Positions 10,843 through 51,865 of a DNA stretch of 64,000 nt are shown here, piece after piece. Under the pieces are notes generated by a model, which saw only the letters and a list, made by a program, of their open reading frames with translations, was not told the origin of the DNA and made no database searches. The DNA is taken from contig NC_054535.1 in assembly GCF_017654505.1 (NCBI RefSeq), positions 41,296,664 to 41,360,663 on the forward strand. The letters run 5' to 3'. Position 1 is the first letter of the stretch, and every line of letters starts with the position of its first letter. A program made the translations under genes and the position numbers. The DNA is from Polyodon spathula (Eukaryota; Chordata; Actinopteri; Acipenseriformes; Polyodontidae).

Positions 10843-12052
10843 TTAAATAGGTCCATAATCTTGTTTAATGAACAAATGGTATTAGTATACATTTGATCAA
10901 ATCCTTACCTTTTTATGTTATCAATGCTATTTTTAAAATATGAGTTGGAGCATTTTTTTTTTTTTTCCTTATTTGTGTGGAATGTAGTATACACTCTGCC
11001 ACTAACACCACTTCCTAGATTTGTTTGCTTTTCTTTGGATTTCACCCATCGAAGCTTGCTTAGCTTTACAGATACTGTACACACAGATACAGAATTGTTT
11101 TCAGTGCAATTTTCTCGGTCAGACCTAGTGATTTTGTGTATAGCTAGGTTTGCTACTTTTCGATATTAATCAGTAAAGCTTGTTAAATGTCAAATTCCAA
11201 AAACTGAAATAAATGTATATACAATAAATGTTGGTAAAACCACTCGCTATGACGCCACCATTTTCTTACCAAAAATAATCATGTAGAAAATATCAGTTTT
11301 GTGTTCAGTTTTTACATGTTTTACAGTTGTTTAGTTTACAGGAATCATGGCGTGGGTAATGTTGGATCTGCGCTACATGGGCCTTTAACGTCTGGCCTGT
11401 TTGTACGAGCTCAGAAATGATGCTAGCTGCCCCATACACAAATTACTTTATATCTGTTCAACTTTTTTTTCTATTGGAATGTTTGTCATTAATTTGAATC
11501 TCTTGTGATTTTGGAGTTTGTGTGAAATTTAAAACCCCATAGTTTTCCTTAGTTTGCCACATATCCCGCAGAAAGAAAAGGTATATAAATGGTTTCCAAA
11601 ATCCCTTTTCTCCATGTTAACATAGATCATTTTTGCAGCAATATGCAGCGGTTTTGATCATGACTAAGGCAGCCATTTCCCAAATGGCAAGACTTACAAA
11701 CATTTGTTCAGTTCTCCCATGATGCATTAGTAATTTGCAAGTTGGAGCCCCATGCCAATGGGAGTTATCCATCCTGTTACTGTAACCATCATGTGTTATA
11801 GAAAATGTAGACAATATGTTTCTAACATGAAGCCAGATTAAATCTATTTTTGAAACGTGAATCCTTTTCCTGTCATCATTTCAGCTTTTCATACATAGAA
11901 AAGATCTTCTTACTTTTTCCTACTGGTTAGGCCTGCTTGCATCAGTCAACCACTCACAGTGAAGAAATGTCTATGAATACAGGAAAAAATTGGAACTACT
12001 GAAGTAACAGTAAAAATGCATAGTAAATGAAATATAAAACACAACAAATGTA

Positions 12053-12266
12053 CAGTGGTATGCAAATGTACTGGAGCACCTCAAGATTTGTAATTGATAT
12101 CCTTTTATATACTACCTGCATGAAAACCTCTGGGTACGAGAATTTAAATTTTCCGACAGTAATCGGTGGTATAGAAAAAATACTTGTGAAAATGTTAGAC
12201 CACTTTGTGCTTGAATTAGGCATCTTAAACAACTTCTAAAAAGTCAAATAAATTTGCACATGACTG
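12053..12266. mobile_element. Short Tc1/mariner-type non-autonomous element (MITE)
   Basis: The left end CAGTGGTATGCAAATGTA and the right end (reverse complement CAGTCATGTGCAAATTTA) form an imperfect terminal inverted repeat. TA lies on both sides (12051-12052, 12267-12268). The 214 bp carry no coding capacity. Confidence 0.55.
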
Positions 12267-12666
12267 TACTTCAATACACAGTGATATTGAAATGTATGTT
12301 TTGATACCTGATATATAATATATATATATATAAAAGAATATATATATATATATATCAATATATATAGATAATACATATATATATATATATTAATTTTGAC
12401 TTAAATTTGACTGAGGAAGTTCTGCATTCTGCTCACTCAAACCAGTAAACCCAGCCAAGCACTTTGAGCTGGGCCGTGTTCTGTGTTCAAACTCTTATTC
12501 TTAACCTGCCCAAGACACAAAAAAGACTAAGGGCACAATTCAACAATAAGTGCAAAGACACATTTTCTAAAAGAAATAGAACTGTTTTAACAGTATAAAA
12601 ATAGCAAGAAGACACATCAGTAACAGCTCTTCCTGTATCTACAACTAAGCTGTTTCTTGCTTGGCT

Positions 12667-12880
12667 TTGGCTGTGTGGTCCAGTGGTTAAAGAAATGGGC
12701 TTGTAACCAGGAGGTCACCGGTTGGAATCCTGGTTCACTCACTGATTCATTGTGCAACCCAGAGCAAGTCACTTAACCTCCTTGTGCTCAGTCTTTTGGA
12801 TGAGATGTTGTTGTAAGTGACTCTGCAGCTGATGCACAGTTCACACTCCCTAGTCTAAGTTGCCTTGGAGAAAGAAACCT
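12667..12880 (+). mobile_element. tRNA-derived CORE-SINE
   Basis: It begins with an A-box-like TGGTCCAGTGG and a B-box-like GGTTGGAATCC, then runs into AGCAAGTCACTTAACCTCC, the conserved core shared with MIR-type SINEs, and ends in a GCCTTGGAGAAAG tail. It is a retroposon, not a functional tRNA. A related copy is at 62900. Confidence 0.75.
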
Positions 12881-13441
12881 AGAAGTTGTCATCCTTTCAG
12901 AAAATGTATCTTTGTGTTTTAACAAGGCCCTATGTGCATGAAGATCCACAGTTCTCTTTTGTAAGTGATTCCATGTTTTTATTTCAAATTCAGCAGTACA
13001 TATGTTTGTCATTAGTGTGCATACAGTTTAGATGTACAATTCATACATATTTAATTGCATCTTTTTTTGTAGTGGTCCAAAATGCAAACAACGGTAGTAA
13101 GCCATGAACATAAGTAGACAGATATTGTAAATGTGAAAATAAGTAACTATTTGTAATTTTGTTTTAAGTACAGTGGGTACAGAAAGTGAAGTGTGTATAG
13201 CATCTACAATAATAACACTTGCATATTATCAATATAAAAAAGACCAATGGCTAGCAAGGCACTGAAATGCTTAGATTACAATTAATTTCAATGCAACATC
13301 TGAAATCATGTTCGAAATTGTGCTTCCATTGTTTAGTACCTATTCCCTAATATACAGTACAACAGCACACTTAGGCACAGCCGCTGAACTGACAAACAGA
13401 ATATACGTTCTGTATAGATTCAGGTTCTGCTTGTAATCCAC

Positions 13442-13738
13442 TTATGCTTGGTTGGTGAAGATGCCTAAACTAGGGTCCAATAAGAAGGGCCCCAGCTGCG
13501 GAGGCCGGCCTTTCTGCGCCTCACACTGGCACTCTTCCACCAGCATGACCAGCTTGGTGACACTGACGGAACCCTTGCAGTTCAGTTCCACTGTCTTTGT
13601 GGTGAACTTGGTGGGGACGCAGTACGAGCAGACGGTGTACATATGGTCTTCGTTTCCGGGAACATGGATAGAGCTGCACCTCCCGAAACACAGGTTGTTC
13701 TTCAGCACTACCTTCTCGCAGTTCTCATGGACTACACT
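13442..13738 (-). CDS. CER1: CER1 exon 2 (cystine-knot domain)
   Basis: Acceptor TTCTAG. It starts SVVHENCEKVVLKNN and holds eight of the nine cysteines, ending GIFTNQA and a TAA stop at 13444-13442. Confidence 0.93.
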   Translation of the reverse strand, partial: SVVHENCEKVVLKNNLCFGRCSSIHVPGNEDHMYTVCSYCVPTKFTTKTVELNCKGSVSVTKLVMLVEECQCEAQKGRPPQLGPFLLDPSLGIFTNQA

Positions 13739-14633
13739 CTAGAATTAAGAAAAAAGTATTGATTAACTTAGTAATTAATGCATTTCATTAAATAGGCGCA
13801 CTGTATATAAAATGCTTATTAGTTCTCATGAACCACAGGTACCAGAAGAATACATTTAGGTCTACTGATATGTTGTTCGACTTTAATAAAATACTTTAAA
13901 CTAGAAAGTTTTCACATCACAATTTCCTGCAAATACAGTCAGTCACAGTGGGTTTCTCCTCTAATTATCGCACAGACTATTTTATACCTCAAAGTGTAGC
14001 ATATGCACACGCGATTATTCTTTACACCAAATTAAACTAAGCCTATCGCAGGCTCTCTGTTAGTGTTCTTACCTGTAAAAATGGCAACGCCCTACAAGTT
14101 TGCTGCTGAACCTCTGTGGTTTTGATAGGTACAATCGTTTCCTGGGAGTCTGACCTTCTCCTGAACACGAAGTGGTTCCAGAATTGTTTTGCATGTTTTA
14201 AAGGGGGAGGTTGCGGCGGTCTCTTAAAACTGTCCCGTGGTGTTGACCTGGCACCGGCCATGATGCTGGTGATCGCTGCGTGACTCACGCTCATTCCACG
14301 ACCGGGTCGACCACCGTCCAAACCGAGTTCCTGGGGCTGAGATCCAGATAAGGAGGTCCTCCCGAAAGCCTGCCTGCTGTCTTCGTTATTGTTCTGTGTC
14401 TGGTTCACGAGTGCTTCGATCGCTTGTTTCAGTTTCAACTCGGATTCTTCGTCCCTGCTTCTATCGGTGAAATCCACTGCTGTCAGACCACCAGAAGAAC
14501 TAGCCTGCCGGAGTCGGTTTTCAATATCTGAACCAGTTACCCTCCGCCTGTGGTGATTGTGTAAGGTCCACCCGTGACTTCCTGGTCTGGTTAGAACGCT
14601 GATCACCAGCAAACGAAGTAAAATCAAAAACAT
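13442..14633 (-). CDS. CER1: Cerberus-like secreted Nodal/BMP antagonist (DAN family)
   Basis: Two coding exons on the minus strand, 14633-14073 and 13738-13442, joined by a GT-AG intron, give 285 residues. The protein opens with a hydrophobic signal peptide (MFLILLRLLVISVL, likely cleaved near residue 21) and a low-complexity propeptide with an NQT glycosylation site and basic RRR clusters. It ends in a cystine-knot (CTCK/DAN) domain from about residue 181, with C-x-LPF at the exon junction, then NLCFGRC, CSYCVPTKFT and LVEECQCE; nine cysteines in all. Family members are secreted and bind Nodal, BMP and related ligands in axis and left-right patterning. DAND5 is the alternative, but adjacency to FREM1 in the same orientation, as in human, favours CER1. 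Both exons are intact. Confidence 0.93.
14073..14633 (-). CDS. CER1: CER1 exon 1
   Basis: The start ATG is at 14633-14631 and is the only methionine ahead of the signal peptide. The exon ends in ...CRALPFLQ at a GTAAGA donor. It codes 187 residues, phase 0. Confidence 0.92.
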
Positions 14634-14713
14634 GTTTCTTTGCGGGATTGTCTGTGGTTGTTGTCTTGTTGGCTGGTCAGCTTGGCTGTAGCAAGTCGGT
14701 TATGAAAGTGAAC

Positions 14714-14724
14714 CTTTTTAAAGG
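14714..14724 (-). promoter_or_regulatory. CER1: Possible CER1 TATA-like box
   Basis: On the minus strand the sequence TTTAAAAA lies about 85 bases ahead of the CER1 ATG, a plausible core promoter distance. This is position and motif only; no transcript start is visible. Confidence 0.35.
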
Positions 14725-15215
14725 TACCCAGTCAAGTTGTCTGGGCGGCTGTCAGTGGGGGGCTGAACCTGCCAAACTTCACAAACAAACTTGCTGGAGA
14801 TTTTAATTATGATAAGCACGTGCTAATTCAGCTCTGCTGTCACGACAGTGTTACTGGTCAGAAACTGCACTCTTTGAAGTGTCTGTCCCCATGGCGAACA
14901 ATGGGAAAGCAAGATGTTTATTGTAATGTCTGAGGCTCGCCGATGTGTATTGCCTCAACCATCTTGAAAACTGTAGCGTCAGAAGTACAATACCAGTCGG
15001 TGTATTTTAATATTGTTAATACAGTTTTAGTGATTTTAAAACCTTATCAAACCCAATGGAAACTGTAAAATATAAGATATCATATCTTTATGTTATACGT
15101 TTGCAGGGTGGGTGGGTTAAATGGGGCGGTGTTTAATATGTTTGCAACAAACGTTGCAGGTTTTTTACGTAAATTTTAATTAATGTTGTAAACAGCTTGT
15201 ATATACCTGTAACAG

Positions 15216-15218
<3 letters not shown>

Positions 15219-15293
<75 letters not shown>
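15219..15293. repeat. (TA)n microsatellite
   Basis: About 75 bases of uninterrupted TA. Confidence 0.95.
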
Positions 15294-15297
<4 letters not shown>

Positions 15298-17660
15298 GTA
15301 GGATGTGTAATATCTATAAGCCTTGTGAAACTATTAATTATGAGGTGGTAGCCATGGTAATAGGAAATACATATACAGTTGTGTGGTTGCTCTTCTAAAC
15401 AGACCTATTTGACATGATAATCAGTTTCAGTTAAAGTGCCCTAATGCTATATAAGTAAGAATCCTAAAGGATTTTTGTCAAACCATTCGAGAATTGTATG
15501 TCTTGCCTCTAGCCCATAAACCAAAAGTTGTGGAATTCTTATCAAGTGAATGAGATGAAAGCAGTGGCTTAGACCAATCAATTCAACTTTGTTTATTTCA
15601 TTCTCAGGGCTGTACTAGCAAAACAGCAGCGGTCACCACTCAGCAGACTGCTTTAGATAACAGTAAGATAACAAATTACATAGTTTCAGTGTCTGTACTG
15701 AAAATGTAATACATGTTTGTTATTGACATCCCAGTTCCCTTGTCTGGATTAGTAGCTTGCATGTTAAATGGAGTTATCTTTCCCTGGCTGTGATTGCGGT
15801 CTGCAGTCTTAAAAGGAGTTACTTTTCCTTAATTGTTTACTTCAATATCTGGTGTACAATGTACATTATTTTGTTGGGTGGTTAAAAGGCATCCATTTTG
15901 CAGAGAAGCCAACCTTTGTGATGCTAAATTATTGGATTTTATAAATAATGATTTCTGTTTAGGTCTACTCCATTGAAATGCATCAAATTAAAAAAAAAAA
16001 AAAGTTGTGTTTTTTGTCAGCGGTTTACCAGTAGATGTGGTTGTAAAAGCCGGAAGCGATTAGCTAGAAACAGGCTTTTACTGACAGTTGTTTTTTTTTT
16101 CAGAAAAGTGTCTCCCCACTTTCCCTTCAGCCTTTAAGCAAAATGTGTGACAAGTTTATCAGTACAGATGCACATGCACCAGACACGTACATGAAGCAAA
16201 ATACAGCTGAACCATTGCAAGTAGTAGAAGAAAAATCATATATATATATATATATATTAATAGTTACAAATACACATTTTCTAACTAAACTGTCAAAGAC
16301 ATGTAGATCCTGAGGTAACACTTATGTTTTAACATTGTGAGTTAACATTTATTAACACTGCTCCCTGCATACTAGATTTGATTTTAAACTTCCAATCAAC
16401 AATTTAGTTGGCAGCAGTTTCCTCATCAAGGCATGGTAATCATAGTTAATTAGTCATATTAGCCTTTTAAAAATGCTGCAGTCTGTCTGTGTATTCCTGG
16501 CAGATGCATTTTGCAATCCTATTAAAAAAAAAAAAAAAAAAAAAAAAACCTAATATCATTTCTGTTTTTAGCACTTCATAAGTTTATGAAATTAGATCAT
16601 ACAGTAAATACGTCATGGCAGTAAATATTGGGCAAGGCACATTGTAATGCATAATGTCCATATGCTCAGCTTTATTGTAGGAGTTATTTTTCTGGATGTA
16701 GACAGATGTTACTATTTTCGGGCGCTTGCCTAGCCTATGAGGCCTACAAACAAAACACACATTTACATATAAATATGGCCCAAAGGAATTTCTAATGCTT
16801 TGCTGCATACAATTAAAATCAAAAAAGCAAGGTAACAACAGAATTTAGAAATACTAACTTTTATTTATTGTTAAGATTTTAAACAATATTTTTTTTTTAA
16901 CCAGAAAAAAGGCTTATTGTCAGGTACATCTTTTGTACTGTGAATGACATCTACTCCTAATGATGGAACTGCTATTTCTGTAGCAGCTTTTAAAAGGTAC
17001 CAAATTACAAAACTAAGACTGTCTAATTATTTAATGCTAACACTGTATAAAATGCCCACAACCACCAGTGATGTCTAACATAGTTGTTTGTTTTGTTGGT
17101 TGTAACTCACAATGTTTGACTGTTTCTTCAAAGCTTTCATTTTAAGAAATTCAATAAGGATTGTTATTCATAAAACTTTTCTCAGCATTTTTTACAGGGT
17201 TTGGAGATTACGCTCCTGTTTCAAATCGCTCTCTGTGCTTTGATAAAATTTAGAAACGAGTGAAAACACTTCTAGCTAAAGTGAGAGTTTAGTTAATTGG
17301 GAGAACATCAAAGCTCGAACAGTGATTTTAAAAGCTGCATTTCCATGTTTTGTTTATTATGCAGATGCAGATGCAAGTTACACCAGCCAGTAAGCTGTTA
17401 CGGAAGCAACCTATTTAACAGCAGGATGCTAAAGTATTTTCTTAGGTTAAAGGCATTAATTGCTAGTCTGAAGCAAATGGATAAGTGGTTTCTTTGTTGT
17501 AACATACTAATTAAAGGTGAAGAACATTGATAGTCAGTATAGTGTTACAATTTAGAAGACATTCCAATCTTGAATACACACAAATGCGATGCTATAAATG
17601 AAAAGATACAACAAACAGAAAATCACACTTTCTATCAAATTTAAATAAATACTTTTTTTT

Positions 17661-17679
17661 GGGGGGGGGGGGGGGGGGG
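17661..17679. repeat. Poly-G run
   Basis: Nineteen consecutive G bases after a T run. The length in the assembly may not be reliable. Confidence 0.9.
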
Positions 17680-18598
17680 TACTTCGATTGGGTAGTGATA
17701 ATACAGAAAAAAACAACTAACTGTAAGCAGATAATTCTGTTCTGTCTTTTAGTACAAAAGACACAATATAACTTAACAAACAAATACATTACTGTCCCTT
17801 AAAGGTAAATGCCTTAACCGATTTTAAAAGGGAACACAACGATACATTTTAGGAAATGGTGGTTAACCACAGCCCCATGTCAAAAAATCCCAAACAGCCA
17901 GTAACAGTCTCTGTTACACTTCACATAGCACATCTGAGCCTCGTATCAATCAAGTTTTTTGGGGGGATTGTATGGGGTCATTTGAGCCTCTGTCCTAACT
18001 CATCAGACAGACAGACTCAATGGGTTTAAAATGTGCAAATGCAGGTTTAGGCTAAGAATATTTATGTTCATGAGTTATAGGAAATCATGTGTTTCATAAG
18101 CAACCAGTGGACTTGTATTATTCTGTTCTGCATATATAGACATAAACAGCTATGAATAGAACATTTAACTTATGCAATGTGGAATAGTAATTCATATACT
18201 ATTAAGTTTCCATCAACCCTTTGGTAGACACTGACAGCCTGGGTCTGTCACAAAAAAATGACCCTGGGGTCTCTATTTTGGAGAATTTCTTTGTTATATA
18301 TTACAACATTAAAGTCTGTGAAATAATTGCATTCTGTATATTCTGCTTTCCTCAAGCTTTTATAAAACATTTTTTTTAAAAGAGCACAAACTTGAAAATA
18401 GAAGATAAAGGGATTCTACAGACATTTCTCTATTTGAGAAACAAACAAAAAAAATGGATCAAAAATATTAGCATCACAATAATATATGTGTCTTCTTGGT
18501 ATATTATTGGGGGATTATATTTTATGTATATTTCACTTTTTTGGACTGATTTTATTTTTCTTCTATTGGGAACCTAAAATTGTGTTACATACTATATA

Positions 18599-20092
18599 CA
18601 CTGAGTGTACAAAACATTAGAAACACCTTCCTAATATTGAGTTGCACCCACTTTTGCCCTCAGAACAGCCTCAATTCGTCGGGGCATGGACTCTACAAGG
18701 TGTTGAAAGCGTTCCACAGGGATGCTGGCCCATGTTGACTCCAATGCTTCACACAGTTGTGTCAAGTAGGCTGGTAGTGGAGCTCTACTTCGAACTGCTC
18801 GTTCCATCTCATCCCACAGATGCTCAATTGGATTGAGATCTGGTGACTGGGTAGGCCACTGCAGTAAGCTGAATTCACTGTCATGTTCGTGGAACCATTC
18901 CTGGACAATCCTAGCCTTGTGGCATGGGGCATTATCCTGCTGAAAAAATCCATTAGCAGATGGATACACTGCTGCCATGAAGGGATGCACCTGATTGGCA
19001 ATGATGTTCAGATATCCTGTGGCATTCAAACATTGCTCCACTTTTATCAAGGGGCCCAATACGTGCCATGAAAACACACCCCGCACCATCACACCACCAC
19101 CACCAGCCTGCAATGTTGACACACGGCATGATGGATGCTTGTACTCATGTGGTTTTCTTCATAACCTAGTCCTCCCATCAGCGTGAAACAGCAGGAACCA
19201 GGATTCATCAGACCAGGCAATGTTTTTCCAATCCTCCAGTGTCCAGTGTTTTCATTCCTGTGCCCACTGCAACCACAGTTTCTTGTGTTTTGCTGAAAGA
19301 AGTGGAACTCTGTTAGGTTGTTGGTTGCCATACCCACATTCATGTCAAGGTTTCAACAATGGCTTTCTTTTTGCCACTCTCCCATAAAGGCCAGTTTTGT
19401 GAAGCACCCAGGCTATTGTTGCCATATGCACAGTGTCTCCCATCTCAGCCGTGGAAGACTGTAACTCCTGTAGAGTTGCCATAGGCTTCTTGGTGGCCTT
19501 CCTGACTAGTTCCCTTCTCGCCCGGATAAGGGGACAGCCTGTTTTATTCACAGTTGTGCCATATTCTGTCAGTTTCTTAATAATGGATTTTAATGTGCTC
19601 CGGGGGATATTCAATGCCTTGGAAATGTTCATATTTCCTACCCTATTGGTGCTTTTGAAGAACCTTATTCCGGATTTGCTTTGAATGTTCCTTCGTCTTC
19701 ATGATGTAGTTTCTGTTAGGAAATGTACTAATCAACTGTGGGACCTCCCAGAGACAGGTGTATTTAACCTGAAATCATGTGAAACACCTAAATTGCACCC
19801 AGGTGGACCATTCAACTAATTATGTGACTTCTAAAGACAACTGCTTGCACCAGAGCTTATTTAGGTCTGTCGTAGCAAAGGGGGTGAATACTTATGCAAA
19901 CAATTATTTTCTGTTTTATATTTGTAATTAATTTAGAACAATTTGTAGATTTTATTTTTCACTTTGACGTTATGGACTTTGTTTGTGTTGATCAGTGGCA
20001 AAAACTCCTAATTAAATCCATTTTGATTCCATGTTGTAACACAATAAAATGTGGAAAAGTCCAAGGGGGGTGAATACTTTTGAGAGCCACTG
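18599..20092 (-). mobile_element. Hybrid Tc1-like transposon (two families joined)
   Basis: The transposase reads on the minus strand. The right half (ATG near 19702, MKTKEHSKQIRNKVLQK, then AEMGDTVHMATIAWVLHKTG and GRVAKRKPLLK) is the DNA-binding part of the SALT-like Tc1 group. The left half (RVPLLSAKH, WSDESWF, then FQQDNAPCHKARIV and QSPDLNPIEHLWDEM, ending KVGATQY) is the DDE catalytic part of a different Tc1 group. The ends disagree as well: left CACTGAGTGTACAAAACATT, right (reverse complement) CAGTGGCTCTCAAAAGTATT. Each outer end abuts a TA. Frameshifts and stops make it inactive. Confidence 0.8.
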
Positions 20093-20838
20093 TATATATC
20101 TAAAAGGCCAGAAAGCCCAACTTTTCCTTGGTCCTTAAATACAAATACATATTGCATGATTAGAGTTAGGTTGTCTCCCTCTAATATAATCAGGGGTTAT
20201 CATTAGCTTACGTGTATAATCAAATTTATAAGTGACTGTTCATTTGACTACTTTCAACTAGTTTACATACTACATAAAACACATGAAACTAGTAATAAAA
20301 ATGTATATAAAAACAATATTAACACACCCTAAAATATTTAAGTTTAATTACATTTGTATTACACTCAAACATGAATACAGTGCATATTTATACATAACTG
20401 TAATATAAATGTAACATACAAGTTTGATAAATCGACAAACATTAAACCAGTGTTTTGCTGCAGAGCAAAGTTGACCCCATTTGATAATAAACAATTTACA
20501 AATGAACCTTCTCATTTTGCTACATTGACAAATTTTGCACTGAAGCAAACGCTTAGTAAACCGGGAACATTATCTTTGGCAAAACCTGACGAGAATTTTA
20601 TTAATTTAGCACCATGTTCAGTTTCTAAGAGAAAAATTTAAAGGCAATATCATTTAAACAAACAATTGCTCAGGAAATACCCAGTTCTAACAAATATTTG
20701 ACATGTTCAGTTTCTTTAACCACAGTCTACTGCCATAGGATGGTATTTTTGAGATAATGTACACATTTCGTTTCTACTGGGTCCTAGTAACATTAAAAAG
20801 GCAGCAAGAATAGACATGTTAAAAATGACAAAAAGCTG

Positions 20839-20839
<1 letters not shown>

Positions 20840-20897
<58 letters not shown>

Positions 20898-20898
20898 T
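20840..20898. repeat. (TTA)n microsatellite
   Basis: About 58 bases of TTA repeats. Confidence 0.95.
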
Positions 20899-21575
20899 AA
20901 ATTCAAAGATAAAAAGCACATCTTCAGAGCCATCTGGTTTAAGTAATGAGTCTTGTGACATGTATGAGGACGGCATTTAATGAGAAATAAGTCTTTGTCA
21001 CTCATCTGTTAGTGAGCCATCCTCGCTTGTTTGATATTTTGTGTTATTACGTGCTGAGGCAGTATTTGCAGTTTATCTGCAAATCGGACATCACACTGTC
21101 CTGTCCTGTTTTTCTCTTCCCTTTTATTTTTTTAACATTTTGCTGACATTAAGCATTTTCATATGTGTATATTACCAAGCCCATGGAACAATGCAAATGT
21201 ACATTTCTAATCAAAAAGGAAAATCTGGCAAAAGGATCATGGTAAGTTTCCAAAGAGATTCGTCCACTCCCAATGTGAAATAGTGTCTGTTCCAGAACCG
21301 GTCGTATGGGATACGAGAGGTGGACCAGATAGAGACAGAGCTTTGTTAACGCCCAAACAGCATAGTCATAGTCCAGCCACTCAATGTCTGTGGGTGCCAT
21401 GACAATGCATGTGCAGATCCAGATACACCCTTTGTGGACTGTTCTGGGTCCTAACCCATTCTAGATTTGTAGTAGAAAAATGTATTTGGACTTACCATGG
21501 TCCTTTGATACCAAGTATTAAAACTTAATAAATTCAATTACATACATACCTTTACAATATATTGGTCTATAGCAT

Positions 21576-21766
21576 GGTTCTCGAACCCCTGTCCTGAAGA
21601 GCTACAGGGTCTTCTTGTTTTCGTTTCAGTTGCTTAATTGTACCAACTATTGGCTTAATTAGTCAAGATTAACATGTGTTGTAGATCTTTAGCCATTGAT
21701 GACGTAAAGACACCTAAAAAACCTGCAAGATTGGGGCTATCCAAGAACAGAGTTGGCGACCTTTGA
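21576..21766. repeat. Foldback dispersed repeat (MITE-like)
   Basis: The left end reads GAACCCCTGTCCTGAAGAGC; the right end, reverse-complemented, reads CCAACTCTGTTCTTGGATAG. These imperfect inverted ends and the CCTGCAGG-like interior resemble a common fish interspersed repeat. No coding capacity. Confidence 0.5.
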
Positions 21767-22643
21767 ACTATAGGAACCACCCTGGTGAAAACACTATTTT
21801 CTTGTGTTAAATAGCATTGTTATATTTGAATTAATTTATCACAAAAATTGTAGTCATCATAAGAATTAAACCAGTGTTTCAGTACAACTTTGTAAGATGA
21901 CAGGTATGCACATGCAATTACACATGTGACATTTGCTTATTGTGAAATTAAGTTTATTTTGTTTCTCTCTCATTCTTGTCATTCTTGTTATGAATAGCAG
22001 TGCTGTTTACTAAATGCACTGTTAGTACATCATAAATGCCCTCAACTGCAAAGTATTTAAACATTTCCGTTACTGTAACTTGCAATGCAAGTTAATCACA
22101 CAACCTAAAGCAGTACTGGACAATCACCTTTGACACCAGGTTGTAACAGTTATGAATGTCAAAGGCACTAGAATCACCAGTATGCAAAGACACTAGTTGC
22201 ACAGAGCTTTTAGCATTTTCTTTTAGCATTGTGTGCTTGATTAAAAAATAAATATATGTAGAATAAAATATGTGATAAAAGCAGATGTTATTTTATAACA
22301 CAGTATTCTGGTTACCTTTAACCAAGCAGACCATGGCTACATAAATAGTTTTAAATACCCCTTTCCTTTTTCTATAGGGTGACACTGGACACTTACAGGT
22401 ACTGCTATACACAGCACAAAAAGTATTCAGATAACAGACCTAAAGAAGGTTCTTCTTTGAGTGCAGAAATAGTAACCCCATTCAAAATGTCATACAGTTT
22501 ATAACAATAATCACAGATAACCCCCTAACTTAAAGAATTGCCTGTTATTAACAAACCTTCAGGCCACTGTTTTATACTAGATCCCTGTACTGTATAATTA
22601 ATGTCCTCCTTTTTATGTCCCACAGATGGTGAGGTTTTCTCCT

Positions 22644-51865
<29,222 letters not shown>

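Larger units (their letters stand above)
10731..13441. other. Region between ACO1 pseudogene and CER1
   Basis: No ACO1 terminal exon was found. Contents are a CTT/AAG palindrome, a 214-bp Tc1/mariner-type MITE, AT-rich simple sequence near 12310-12395 and a CORE-SINE. A minus-strand AATAAA (TTTATT on plus near 12978) about 460 bp past the CER1 stop could be its polyadenylation signal. Confidence 0.5.
14634..18598. other. Intergenic stretch upstream of CER1
   Basis: No gene was recognised. It holds a long (TA)n at 15219-15293, A-rich and G-rich homopolymers (16523-16547, 17661-17679) and otherwise AT-rich unique-looking sequence, which could include CER1 control elements that cannot be recognised by eye. 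Confidence 0.45.
20093..22643. other. Region between hybrid Tc1 and FREM1 3' end
   Basis: No gene was seen. It contains a (TTA)n run and a foldback dispersed repeat. A minus-strand AATAAA (TTTATT near 21953 on plus) about 690 bp beyond the FREM1 stop is a candidate polyadenylation signal. Confidence 0.45.

Noticed and set aside
12667..12740. A tRNA gene suggested by A- and B-box-like sequences
   Set aside because: No cloverleaf; it continues into a CORE-SINE body and has a second dispersed copy.
13442..14633. Naming the DAN-family gene DAND5
   Set aside because: Possible by domain alone, but position next to FREM1 in the same orientation favours CER1.
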